Assembly: GCA_963745755.1 (NCBI GenBank)
Contig: CAVUYP010000001.1
Location: 2,170,001 to 2,234,000, forward strand
DNA: 64,000 nucleotides
Origin: RHKX01 sp963745755
GTDB taxonomy: Bacteria > Actinomycetota > Thermoleophilia > Solirubrobacterales > 70-9
Direction: 5' to 3'
Shown here: positions 1 to 7,354 of the stretch, piece by piece
How positions within the stretch are numbered: position 1 is the stretch's first letter
How the letters are laid out: every line of letters starts with the position of its first letter
The notes under the pieces: generated by a model
What the model was told of the DNA's origin: nothing
Seen by the model: the letters and a program-made list of their open reading frames with translations, nothing else
Database searches by the model: none
Position numbers and translations under genes: made by a program

Positions 1-1
1 G

Positions 2-49
2 GCCCTCGACGCGGTCCGGACCGCGGCGCGGATCGCCGCCGCAGCTTGA
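2..49 (+). CDS. 3' end of an upstream gene (partial)
   Basis: An open frame enters from the left edge and ends at TGA 47-49, coding for an Ala/Arg-rich tail (ALDAVRTAARIAAA). Its stop overlaps the TTG start of the helicase gene at 46 (TTGA junction), the kind of overlap seen between operon genes elsewhere in this window. Too little is present to assign a function. Its reality rests only on codon bias and the overlap. Confidence 0.35.
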   Translation, partial: ALDAVRTAARIAAAA

Positions 50-2388
50 GCGCCAGCGCCGAGACGGCGGCCGACCTTCCCTGGGGCTCGGCGATCGACG
101 AGGCCTGGCGGGCGGCGATCGATCCGGGCCGCGCCGACGGCCGGCTCGTCGCCGAGAGCGCCGAGCGCGAGCAGGAGGCGAGCGAGGTGCCACTCCCCGA
201 ACAGCTCCACCCGGACCTGCGGGCGGCGCTCGAGCGGGCCGGGATCGCAACCCTCTACGCGCACCAGCTCGAGGCCCTCCGCGCCGCCGAGAACGAGAAC
301 GTGATCGTCACCAGCGGCACCGCGTCGGGCAAGTCGCTGGCCTTCAACCTGCCGGTCCTCGACGCGATCGCCCGCGATCCGAAGTCCCGCGCCCTCTACC
401 TGTATCCGACCAAGGCTCTCGCCCAGGACCAGGCCCGCAAGCTCGCCGCGATCGCGCCGGGCGGGCTGCGGCCGGCGATCTACGACGGCGACACGCCGCG
501 CGAGGAGCGGCCGGCGATCCGCCGCAGCTCCAACCTGATCCTCTCCAACCCCGACATGCTCCACGTCGGCGTGATGCCGCACCACCGCAACTGGGGCGAC
601 GTCTTCGCCAACCTCCGCTACGTCGTCGTCGACGAGGCACACGTCTACCGGGGCGTGTTCGGCTCGCACGTCGCCAACGTGCTGCGGCGGCTGCGGCGGA
701 TCGCGGCGCTGTACGGCTCCGAGCCGCGCTTCATCCTCACCTCGGCGACGATCGCCAACCCGCTCGAGCTCGCCGAGCGGCTCGTCGGCACGCCGTTTCA
801 CCCGGTCGAGACCGACGCCGCTCCGCGGGCCGGACGGCGGATCGCGATCTGGAACCCACCGCTGACCGATCGCGCCAGCGGCGCTCGGCGCTCGGCGCTG
901 GCCGAGGCCGCGGACATGCTCACCGACCTGCTGATCGCCGGCACCCGGACGATCTGCTTCGTCGGCAGCCGCCGCGGCGCCGAGCTGATCCACAAGTTCT
1001 GCCGCGACCAGCTCGGCGAGCGCGGCCGCCGCGACCTCGCCGATGCGATCGCCCCGTACCGGGCCGGCTACACGCCGCAGCAACGCCGCGAGATCGAGGC
1101 CCGGCTCAGCTCCGGCGAGCTGCGTGCGGTCGTCGCCACCAACGCCCTCGAGCTCGGCATCGACATCGGCGAGCTCGACGCGGCGATCTGCGTCGGCTTC
1201 CCGGGCACGGTCGCCAGCCTCCGGCAGATGTGGGGGAGGGCGGGCCGCCGCCGCGACGGCCTCGCCGTCTACCTGGCCGGGATCGACGGCCTCGATCAGT
1301 TCTTCTGCCGGCACCCGACCGAGTTCCTGACCCGTCCCGTCGAGGCGGCGATCCTCGACCACCGCAACGAGCGGATCCAGTCGGCGCACCTGCTCGCCGC
1401 CGCCTTCGAGGCGCCGCTCGGCGCCGCCCGCGACGACGAGATCCTCGGTGCCGGCTGGCGCGAGCGGGCCGAGGCGCTGACGACCCACGGCTACCTGCGC
1501 CGCGGCCGCGGCGGCCTGCTCGCCGTGCGCGGCTCCGGCTATCCGGCCGGCGGCGTCAGCCTGCGCTCGGCGTCGGCCGACTCGGTGACGGTCGTCGACG
1601 CCGACAGCGGCGAGCTGCTCGGCACCGTCGAGGCCGAGCGCGCCTTCTCGACCGTCCATCCGGGAGCCGTCTACCTCCACCTCGGCCGCTCCTACGAGGT
1701 CCGCGAGCTCGACCTCGACACGCGGCGGGCGATCGTCGAGCCGTTCAGCGGCGACTGGTACACGCAGCCGCGCCGGGAGACGGAGATCTACATCGAGCGG
1801 ATCGAGGCGAAGCGCGACGCGCTCGGCGTCGAGCTCCACTTCGGGATCGTCTCGGTCAGCGAGCAGGTGATCGCCTTCCAGCGCAAGCGGATCGGCGACG
1901 GCCACGGCGACGAGGCGTTCGACTTCGTCGCCCTCGACCTGCCCGAGCAGAGCTACCCGACGCAGGCGCTCTGGTACGTGCTGCCCGACGAGCTGGCCGG
2001 CCCCGAGGCGCTGCCGCCCGACGTCCAGCTCGGCGCCCTGCACGCCTCCGAGCACACCCAGATCGCCGTCCTGCCGCTGCTGGCGATGTGCGATCGCTGG
2101 GACATCGGCGGCCTCTCGACGAACGTCCACATGCAGACCGGCCGGCCGACGATCTTCATCTACGACGGCCATCCCGGCGGGGTCGGGATCGCCCGGCGCG
2201 GCTACGACGAGTTCGACCGGCTCGTCGGCGACGCCGCCCGCCTCGTCGGCGAGTGCCCGTGCACGGAGGGGTGCCCGTCCTGCGTGCAGAGCCCGAAGTG
2301 CGGCAACCTCAACGACCACCTGCACAAGGGCGGCGCGATCGAGCTGATGGGAAGCATGCTCGCCGCCGGCGGGCAAGGACGCCGGTAA
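46..2388 (+). CDS. MrfA/YprA-type DEAH-box DNA helicase with DUF1998 zinc module
   Basis: 780 aa. Superfamily 2 helicase of the MrfA (YprA) family, which in Bacillus acts with an exonuclease in excision of mitomycin-type lesions independently of UvrABC (family knowledge). Seen here: Walker A TSGTASGKS at residues 89-97, DEAH box VVVDEAH at 193-199, SAT motif (LTSATIANP), and motif VI region QMWGRAGRRR. The C-terminal DUF1998 region ends with the four-cysteine signature CPCTEGCPSC...KCGN (about 737-753), expected to bind zinc. Length matches the family (about 750-780 aa). The TTG start at 46 overlaps the stop of the upstream frame, so translation is probably coupled. The molecule is complete, with no frame problems. 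Confident in family, less so in the exact lesion it handles. Confidence 0.9.
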   Translation: MSASAETAADLPWGSAIDEAWRAAIDPGRADGRLVAESAEREQEASEVPLPEQLHPDLRAALERAGIATLYAHQLEALRAAENENVIVTSGTASGKSLAFNLPVLDAIARDPKSRALYLYPTKALAQDQARKLAAIAPGGLRPAIYDGDTPREERPAIRRSSNLILSNPDMLHVGVMPHHRNWGDVFANLRYVVVDEAHVYRGVFGSHVANVLRRLRRIAALYGSEPRFILTSATIANPLELAERLVGTPFHPVETDAAPRAGRRIAIWNPPLTDRASGARRSALAEAADMLTDLLIAGTRTICFVGSRRGAELIHKFCRDQLGERGRRDLADAIAPYRAGYTPQQRREIEARLSSGELRAVVATNALELGIDIGELDAAICVGFPGTVASLRQMWGRAGRRRDGLAVYLAGIDGLDQFFCRHPTEFLTRPVEAAILDHRNERIQSAHLLAAAFEAPLGAARDDEILGAGWRERAEALTTHGYLRRGRGGLLAVRGSGYPAGGVSLRSASADSVTVVDADSGELLGTVEAERAFSTVHPGAVYLHLGRSYEVRELDLDTRRAIVEPFSGDWYTQPRRETEIYIERIEAKRDALGVELHFGIVSVSEQVIAFQRKRIGDGHGDEAFDFVALDLPEQSYPTQALWYVLPDELAGPEALPPDVQLGALHASEHTQIAVLPLLAMCDRWDIGGLSTNVHMQTGRPTIFIYDGHPGGVGIARRGYDEFDRLVGDAARLVGECPCTEGCPSCVQSPKCGNLNDHLHKGGAIELMGSMLAAGGQGRR

Positions 2389-2448
2389 GCGGCGTCGGGC
2401 TCGCCGAGTCCCGAGTCGGGAGCCGGTTGCCACCTGTAGGCTGGGGCC

Positions 2449-2679
2449 ATGGAGGGTTCGCCGGAGAATGACCCGAGAGATTCCCGCTGGGAGCCGCCGC
2501 CCGACTCCGATCTGATCGGAATCCCGCTGTTCGTCGGGATCGGCGTCGCGGTCCTCGCGATCGCGGCGGCCTTCGCATTCATCGGCGGCTTGGCCGGCCT
2601 GATCGTCTTGCTCGCGGTGCTGGTGCTGGCCCTGGCGATCAGCTACCGCGTCGTGACCGCCTCCGACCCGGGCGACTGA
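2449..2679 (+). CDS. Small membrane protein, unknown function
   Basis: 76 aa. A charged, Pro-rich N-terminus of about 24 residues (EGSPENDPRDSRWEPPPDSD) precedes about 45 hydrophobic residues that can form two closely spaced membrane helices (about 24-45 and 46-66), then a short polar tail. No family recognised. The start is supported by a -10-like hexamer TAGGCT at 2437-2442 that leaves only 6 nt before ATG and no Shine-Dalgarno, so the mRNA is probably leaderless. It lies 60 bp after the helicase gene but seems to have its own promoter. Confidence 0.6.
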   Translation: MEGSPENDPRDSRWEPPPDSDLIGIPLFVGIGVAVLAIAAAFAFIGGLAGLIVLLAVLVLALAISYRVVTASDPGD

Positions 2680-2747
2680 CCTGCCCCCTTACCCGACTGC
2701 TCGTTGAAGCTTCGCGCAGCCCGACGGCGGCCAGCCCGTCATCAGGG

Positions 2748-2773
2748 AGAGGTCTTCGGTCAGAGGTCTTCGG
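2748..2773. repeat. Two 12-bp direct copies (AGAGGTCTTCGG), period 14
   Basis: Copies at 2748-2759 and 2762-2773 lie in the 112-bp space between the small membrane protein and the 3' end of the convergent cyclase gene. They could be a slipped duplication. No function is evident. Confidence 0.5.
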
Positions 2774-2791
2774 GCGCCGGGGCGGATCGAC

Positions 2792-4105
2792 TCAATATTC
2801 GCCGAGCGCGTACACGCTCCAGGGCTCGGCGATCCCCTTCAGCTCCTGCTCGCCGCGGTCGACGAAGCGCAGCTCGCTGCCGACGACGAGGTCACGCACG
2901 GTGCGCGACGCGAGGATCTCCCCCGGTCCTGCCAGGCCCATGATCCGCGCCGCGAGGTGCACCGCCATCCCACTGATGTCCTCGGAGCCGACCTCGACCT
3001 CGCCGGTGTGGACGCCGCATCTCGCCTCGAGGCCCTCCGAGCGGGCCGCAGCGATGATCTGCTCGGCGCAGCGCACGGACTGCGCGGGTCCGCTGAAGGT
3101 GGCGAGGACGCCGTCGCCCAGCGTCTTCACGGTGCGGCCACCGTGCGAGTCGACCGCCTGGCGGGCCATGGCGTGCTGTCGCTCCAGGAGCTCGCTCCAA
3201 GAGGCGTCGCCGAGCTCGGCGGCCCGCTCGGTGGAGCCGACGAGGTCGGTGAAGAGCACCGTGGCGAGCACGCGGCTCGTGACCGGCTGAGGCGCCGCGC
3301 CGGTGACGAACTCCTCGATCAGGTCGGCCAGGACCCCGGTCCGGAACGCGTACGTGAAGACAGCGGCGCCGGGAATCTCGCAGAAGCCGGCACCCGGAAT
3401 CATCTCCGCGAACTCGCGCGCGGTCCGCTCGGGCAGGACCTCCGAGTCCCGCGGCCATACGACGAGGGTCCGCGTCTGCACGAGCGGAAGAACCTCGGAG
3501 ATGTCGCTCGTGAGGGAGAAGGCAAGAAGGCGCCGCGCCTGCTTCGGCGTCGTGATCGTGCGGATATAGCGCGCGAGCCTCTCTCGTCGCAGCGGGTCGC
3601 CGCTCCACTCGGGGGCGTAGACATCGCAGATCCGGTCCGGCCAGTCGCGGCCCGCAAGATCGGTGACGAATCGCTCTTCCACCTCGGATGACTCCTGGGC
3701 GTGACCGCGGGCGCTGGGCGCGAGCGCGATCAATCCGGCTGCCCGCTCCGGGTGCATCGCGGCGAGCGCAGCCATCGACCGGGCGCCGTCGGTCGAGCCG
3801 ACCAGCACCGGCCGTTCGACCCCGACCGCGTCCAAGACCGCGAGCGCGTCGGCGACGTGGGCCTCGATGGTCAGGTCGTCGCTGACGGGGTCGGAGATCC
3901 CGGTATCGCGGCGATCGAAGAGGATCACCCGGGCGAAGCGGCTCAACCGCTCGAACAGCCCCACTGCTTCCGGGAGGTGCCAGACGGTCTCCACGTTCGA
4001 CGCCGGGCCACCATTGAGCAGAACGTCGTGGCGGCCTGAGCCGAAGACCTGGTAGGCGATCAGGAGATCCCCGTTCTCTGCGTAGTGGGTCTCCGGGGTT
4101 CGCAT
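2792..4105 (-). CDS. Alpha/beta-hydrolase - class III nucleotidyl cyclase fusion
   Basis: 437 aa. N-terminal alpha/beta-hydrolase fold (about 10-265) followed by a class III adenylate/guanylate cyclase domain (about 280-437), an arrangement common in actinobacteria. Cyclase evidence: VLFTDLVGSTERAAELGD with the first metal Asp, KTLGDGVLATF with the second, CGVHTGEVE, and GMAVHLAARIMGLAGPGEIL. The Asn usual before AAR is His, as is common in this subfamily, so cyclase activity is not certain. In the hydrolase half the nucleophile elbow reads GSTDG, with Thr where Ser is expected, so it may be a sensor domain rather than an enzyme. ATG 4105 is supported by TAGGCT at 4112-4117 (minus strand), 6 nt upstream, giving a leaderless message. 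Monocistronic, divergent from nothing close. Confidence 0.85.
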   Translation of the reverse strand: MRTPETHYAENGDLLIAYQVFGSGRHDVLLNGGPASNVETVWHLPEAVGLFERLSRFARVILFDRRDTGISDPVSDDLTIEAHVADALAVLDAVGVERPVLVGSTDGARSMAALAAMHPERAAGLIALAPSARGHAQESSEVEERFVTDLAGRDWPDRICDVYAPEWSGDPLRRERLARYIRTITTPKQARRLLAFSLTSDISEVLPLVQTRTLVVWPRDSEVLPERTAREFAEMIPGAGFCEIPGAAVFTYAFRTGVLADLIEEFVTGAAPQPVTSRVLATVLFTDLVGSTERAAELGDASWSELLERQHAMARQAVDSHGGRTVKTLGDGVLATFSGPAQSVRCAEQIIAAARSEGLEARCGVHTGEVEVGSEDISGMAVHLAARIMGLAGPGEILASRTVRDLVVGSELRFVDRGEQELKGIAEPWSVYALGEY

Positions 4106-4248
4106 CGGTCAAGCCTATGGCCAACCCGCGCCTCGGGCACGGCGCCCCGAAGGCCGCGTTCAGTCTCGGCACGAGACGCGGTTCTGCGCCCATCGGACAT
4201 CGGGCGTTTCCCTCGGCGAGGGCGTCCCGCACTGAGCGCCGAGTGCGA

Positions 4249-4321
4249 TGGCGAGGGCGGGAATCGAACCCGCGACACCACGATTTTCAGTCGTGTGCTC
4301 TACCAACTGAGCTACCTCGCC
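4249..4321 (-). tRNA. tRNA-Phe (anticodon GAA)
   Basis: A complete cloverleaf on the minus strand: acceptor GGCGAGG/CCTCGCC with discriminator A, D arm GCTC-AGTTGGTA-GAGC, anticodon arm CACGA-CTGAAAA-TCGTG with GAA, five-base variable loop GTGTC, T arm GCGGG-TTCGATT-CCCGC. It is 73 nt and CCA is not encoded. A -10-like TAGCCT lies at 4336-4341 (minus strand), 14 nt before the 5' end. No duplicated 3' end is visible nearby, so there is no sign of an integrated element. Confidence 0.97.
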
Positions 4322-4450
4322 GGATTGGGGCGATAAGGCTAGTGGAGGGGCGGGTGCCGCGAAGCCCGCGGCCCGGTCACAACCCGCCCCGCCCCAGCCC
4401 ACCGAGCGCCCCGCCCCGCCCCGGCCCAACGCCAACCCGCCGCCCAAGCC

Positions 4451-4499
4451 GCCGAGGTCGAGGAAACCGGTGGTATTTGCCGGTTTCCTTGGTCTCGGC
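4451..4499. repeat. Long imperfect palindrome, copy A of a dispersed pair
   Basis: Arms of 20 bp (4451-4470 and 4480-4499) match at 16 positions around a 9-nt loop. The core of the left arm, GAGGTCGAGGAAA, and the right-arm core CCGGTTTCCT recur in the palindrome at 28290-28348. This copy lies between tRNA-Phe (minus) and the promoter of the 4644 operon (plus), a divergent gap of about 290 bp where a simple terminator is not expected. The rest of the gap (4342-4450) is GC-rich with nothing recognisable. Confidence 0.6.
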
Positions 4500-4554
4500 G
4501 CGGTCGGCGCCGCGGCTCCGTAGGGACCACCTACCCCGTGCGGGGCGGTTGCCG

Positions 4555-4583
4555 ATGACAGGCCAGTGTCCGCGGCCTAACTT
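4555..4583 (+). promoter_or_regulatory. Sigma-70-type promoter of the PRTase operon
   Basis: ATGACA (4555-4560, one mismatch from TTGACA), 17-bp spacer and TAACTT (4578-4583). Transcription would begin near 4590, just before the Shine-Dalgarno AGGAGG at 4598-4603. The short palindrome GTAGG-GACCA-CCTAC lies upstream at 4520-4534. It is not a convincing DosR box. Confidence 0.6.
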
Positions 4584-4608
4584 GGGTTTAGCGACTCAGG
4601 AGGATGCG

Positions 4609-4659
4609 ATGACGCTCTGTCGAGACGACGCGCGGACCGGGGGATGTCGATGCCGATGA
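4609..4659 (+). CDS. Possible 16-aa leader peptide overlapping the PRTase start
   Basis: ATG 4609 sits 5 nt after a perfect AGGAGG (4598-4603), a better initiation site than that of the main gene. It encodes MTLCRDDARTGGCRCR and stops at TGA 4657-4659, which overlaps in-frame codon Met5 of the PRTase (ATG 4656) as ATGA. Either this peptide is translated and hands ribosomes to the PRTase, or the Shine-Dalgarno simply serves the main gene at long range. Three of 16 residues are Cys. Coding status is not proven. Confidence 0.35.
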   Translation: MTLCRDDARTGGCRCR

Positions 4660-6017
4660 TCCGCCGCCAGATTTTCAGCGACCGCCGTGAGGCGGGGCGG
4701 ATGCTCGCCGCCCGGCTGGTCGAGATGGACCTCGCCGACCCGGTCGTGATCGCCCTGCCGCGCGGCGGCGTCCCGGTCGGCTACGAGGTCGCGATGGCGC
4801 TGCGGGCGCCGCTCGACGTCGGCCTGGTCCGCAAGCTCGGCCATCCGAGCCAGCCCGAGCTCGGCCTCGGCGCGATCGGCGAGGACGGCACGGTGATCGT
4901 CGACGATCGGGCGATGGAGGCGTTCGGGATCAGCCGCGAGCAGATCGAGCCGATCGCCCAACGCGAGGCCGAGGAGCTCGATCGCCGCCGCCGCCTCTAC
5001 CGGGACGAGGTGCCGCCGGCCGCGGTCCGCGGCCGGACCGTGATCGTCGTCGACGACGGGATCGCCACCGGCGTCACCGCGACCGCGGCGTCGCGGGTCC
5101 TGAAGGCGCAGGGCGCGGCGCGGGTGATCCTCGCGGTGCCCGTCTGCCCGGCAGGCGCCGCGGAGCGGATCGACGGCGACATCGACGAGGTCGTCGCGCT
5201 TTCGGAGCCAGCCCACTTCAGCAGCGTCGGCGCCTGGTACGACGACTTCTCGCAGACCACCGACGCCGAGGTGATCGGCCTCCTCGAGGCCGCCCGCGAG
5301 CGCGCCCCGGAGCCGCCGAGCGAGCCCGAGCCGGTCGACGAATCCGGCGAGGTGACGATCCCGACCGCCGACGGCGTCGAGCTCGGCGGCATGCTGCGGC
5401 TGCCGCCCGACCCCGCCGGCCTCGTCGTCTTCGTTCACGGCAGCGGCTCGAGCCGCCACAGCCCGCGTAACAACTCCGTCGCCCGCTATCTCGAGGGCCG
5501 TGGGTTCGCGACGCTCCTGTTCGACCTGCTGACCCCGGCCGAGGCCGAGGATCGGGCCAACGTCTTCGACATCGACCTGCTCACCCGGCGGCTGCTCGAC
5601 GCGACCCGCTGGGCCCGGCAGCGGCACCCGTTCGCGCGCCTGCCGCTCGCCTGCTTCGGCGCCTCGACCGGCGCCGCCGCCGCGCTCAGGGCCGCGGCCG
5701 AGCCCGGCAGCGACGTCGGCGCGGTCGTCTCCCGCGGCGGCCGCCCCGACCTCGCCGGCGACGCCCTCGCCCGCGTCATCGCCCCGACCCTGCTGATCGT
5801 CGGCGGCGACGACACCGAGGTGCTGGCGCTGAACCGCGCCGCCGCCGCCCGGATCCCCGGACCCTGTCAGCTCGCCGTCGTCCCCGGCGCCGGCCATCTC
5901 TTCGAGGAGCCGGGCACGCTCGCGCAGGCGGCGCGACTGGCCGCCGACTTCCTCGAGATCCGGATCGCCGAGGGCGCCGGCTCCTACCGGGCGACCGCCG
6001 GCGGAGGCGCACGGTGA
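4644..6017 (+). CDS. Phosphoribosyltransferase - dienelactone-hydrolase-like fusion
   Basis: 457 aa. Residues 5-215 are a type I phosphoribosyltransferase domain with the PRPP loop VIVVDDGIATGVTA (133-146) and ALPRGGVPVG near 37-46. Residues 238-450 are an alpha/beta-hydrolase of dienelactone-hydrolase type with FVHGSGSS (oxyanion region), nucleophile GASTG (Ser341), GGDD acid near 388-390 and GAGH (His418). Same architecture as Mycobacterium tuberculosis Rv0571c, a DosR-regulon protein of unknown substrate (family knowledge). First gene of a three-gene operon with overlapping stops and starts. The start is uncertain among ATG 4644, 4650 and 4656; the last overlaps the stop of a leader peptide. 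A base or nucleotide is the likely PRTase substrate, but which one cannot be told. Confidence 0.88.
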   Translation: MSMPMIRRQIFSDRREAGRMLAARLVEMDLADPVVIALPRGGVPVGYEVAMALRAPLDVGLVRKLGHPSQPELGLGAIGEDGTVIVDDRAMEAFGISREQIEPIAQREAEELDRRRRLYRDEVPPAAVRGRTVIVVDDGIATGVTATAASRVLKAQGAARVILAVPVCPAGAAERIDGDIDEVVALSEPAHFSSVGAWYDDFSQTTDAEVIGLLEAARERAPEPPSEPEPVDESGEVTIPTADGVELGGMLRLPPDPAGLVVFVHGSGSSRHSPRNNSVARYLEGRGFATLLFDLLTPAEAEDRANVFDIDLLTRRLLDATRWARQRHPFARLPLACFGASTGAAAALRAAAEPGSDVGAVVSRGGRPDLAGDALARVIAPTLLIVGGDDTEVLALNRAAAARIPGPCQLAVVPGAGHLFEEPGTLAQAARLAADFLEIRIAEGAGSYRATAGGGAR

Positions 6018-7354
6018 GCACCGGGGCGCTGCGCGGGAGCGGGGCGGCCGTCGCCGCGATCGACGCCGCGGCGCGGCCGATCACCGGCGCGCCCGGCGAC
6101 TACGACGAGCTGATCGACTCGGTCGCCGACGCCAACGTCGTCCTGATCGGCGAAGCGACCCACGGCACCCACGAGTTCTATCGGCACCGGGCGGTGATCA
6201 CGAAGCGCCTGATCGAGGAGCACGGCTTCAACGCCGTCGCCGTCGAGGCCGACTGGCCCGACGCCTATCGCGTCAACCGCTGGGTCCAGGGAGCCGACGA
6301 GGACGCCGACGCCGAGCGTGCGCTCGCCGGCTTCGAGCGCTTCCCGACCTGGATGTGGCGGAACGCCGACGTGCTCGACTTCGTCGGCTGGCTGCGCTCT
6401 CACAACGAGCGCGCCGAGCGGCCGACCGGCTTCTACGGGCTCGACCTCTACAGCCTCTACCGCTCGATCGAGGCGGTCGTCGCCTATCTCGAGCGGATCG
6501 ACCCGCCCGCGGCCGCCCGCGCCCGCGAGCGCTATGCCTGCCTGGAGCGCTTCGAGGAGAGCCAGGCCTACGGCTACGCGGCCGCCCGCGGCCTCACCCC
6601 GTCCTGCCGCCAGGGGGTCCTCCGCCAGCTCGTCGAGCTGCAGGCGGCGGGGGAGGGCTACCTGCGCCGCGACGGCATCGCCGCCGAGGACGAGCAGTTC
6701 TACGCCGAGGAGAACGCTCGCCTCGTCATCGACGCCGAGCAGTACTACCGCTCGATGTTCACCGGCCCGGTCTCCTCCTGGAACCTCCGCGACAGCCATA
6801 TGGCGGCGACGCTCGAGCGGCTGATCGACCAGCTCGAGGGCCGCGGCCGCGCCCGCGTCGTCGTCTGGGCGCACAACTCCCACATCGGCGACGCCCGCCG
6901 CACCTCGATGGGCCGCCGCGGCGAGCACAACATCGGCCAGCTGGCCCGCGAGCGGTTCGGCCTCGGCGCCGTCCTGATCGGGTTCACGACCTGCACCGGC
7001 ACGGTCAGCGCCGCCTCCGACTGGGGCGCGGCGGTCGAGCGCAAGCAGGTGCGTGCTCCGCAGCCCGGCAGCGTCGAGGCCCTGCTCGGCGACGTCGAAC
7101 ACGACGCGTTCTGGCTTCGTCTCCGCGACGACGGCCGGGCCGCGGAGGAGCTCTTTCAGCCGCGGCTGCAACGCGCGATCGGGGTCATCTACCGGCCCGA
7201 GAACGAGCTCGTCAGCCACTACTTCGAGGCCAACCTATCCGAGCAGTTCGACTACCTGATCCACTTCGACGAGACGCGGGCGGTCGAGCCGCTCGAGCGG
7301 ACGGTCGAGTGGCAGCACGGCGAGCCGCCCGAGACCTATCCGACGGCGCTCTGA
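6014..7354 (+). CDS. Erythromycin-esterase-family protein
   Basis: 446 aa, full length for the EreA/EreB fold. Hallmark VVLIGEATHGTHEFYRHR (42-59) with Glu47, His50 and His53, followed by VEADWPDAYRVNRW (78-90), and a later WAHNSHIGDAR segment with the second conserved His pair. GTG 6014 overlaps the upstream stop by 4 nt (GTGA), so it is translated together with the PRTase-hydrolase. In mycobacteria an Ere-like domain is fused to a PRTase in Rv2030c, another DosR-regulon protein. This context argues for a role in dormancy or stress metabolism rather than macrolide resistance. The true substrate is unknown. Confidence 0.88.
   Translation: MSTGALRGSGAAVAAIDAAARPITGAPGDYDELIDSVADANVVLIGEATHGTHEFYRHRAVITKRLIEEHGFNAVAVEADWPDAYRVNRWVQGADEDADAERALAGFERFPTWMWRNADVLDFVGWLRSHNERAERPTGFYGLDLYSLYRSIEAVVAYLERIDPPAAARARERYACLERFEESQAYGYAAARGLTPSCRQGVLRQLVELQAAGEGYLRRDGIAAEDEQFYAEENARLVIDAEQYYRSMFTGPVSSWNLRDSHMAATLERLIDQLEGRGRARVVVWAHNSHIGDARRTSMGRRGEHNIGQLARERFGLGAVLIGFTTCTGTVSAASDWGAAVERKQVRAPQPGSVEALLGDVEHDAFWLRLRDDGRAAEELFQPRLQRAIGVIYRPENELVSHYFEANLSEQFDYLIHFDETRAVEPLERTVEWQHGEPPETYPTAL

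Noticed and set aside
4515..4600. DosR box upstream of the 4644 operon
   Set aside because: GGGACC and a GTAGG-N5-CCTAC palindrome are present, but neither fits the 18-20 bp DosR consensus on both half-sites.
4249..4600. Integrated element at tRNA-Phe
   Set aside because: No second copy of the tRNA 3' end, no integrase and no change of base composition nearby.
6014..7354. Macrolide resistance gene
   Set aside because: The protein has the Ere fold, but its operon context and its mycobacterial relatives point to other metabolism. The fold alone does not show macrolide hydrolysis.
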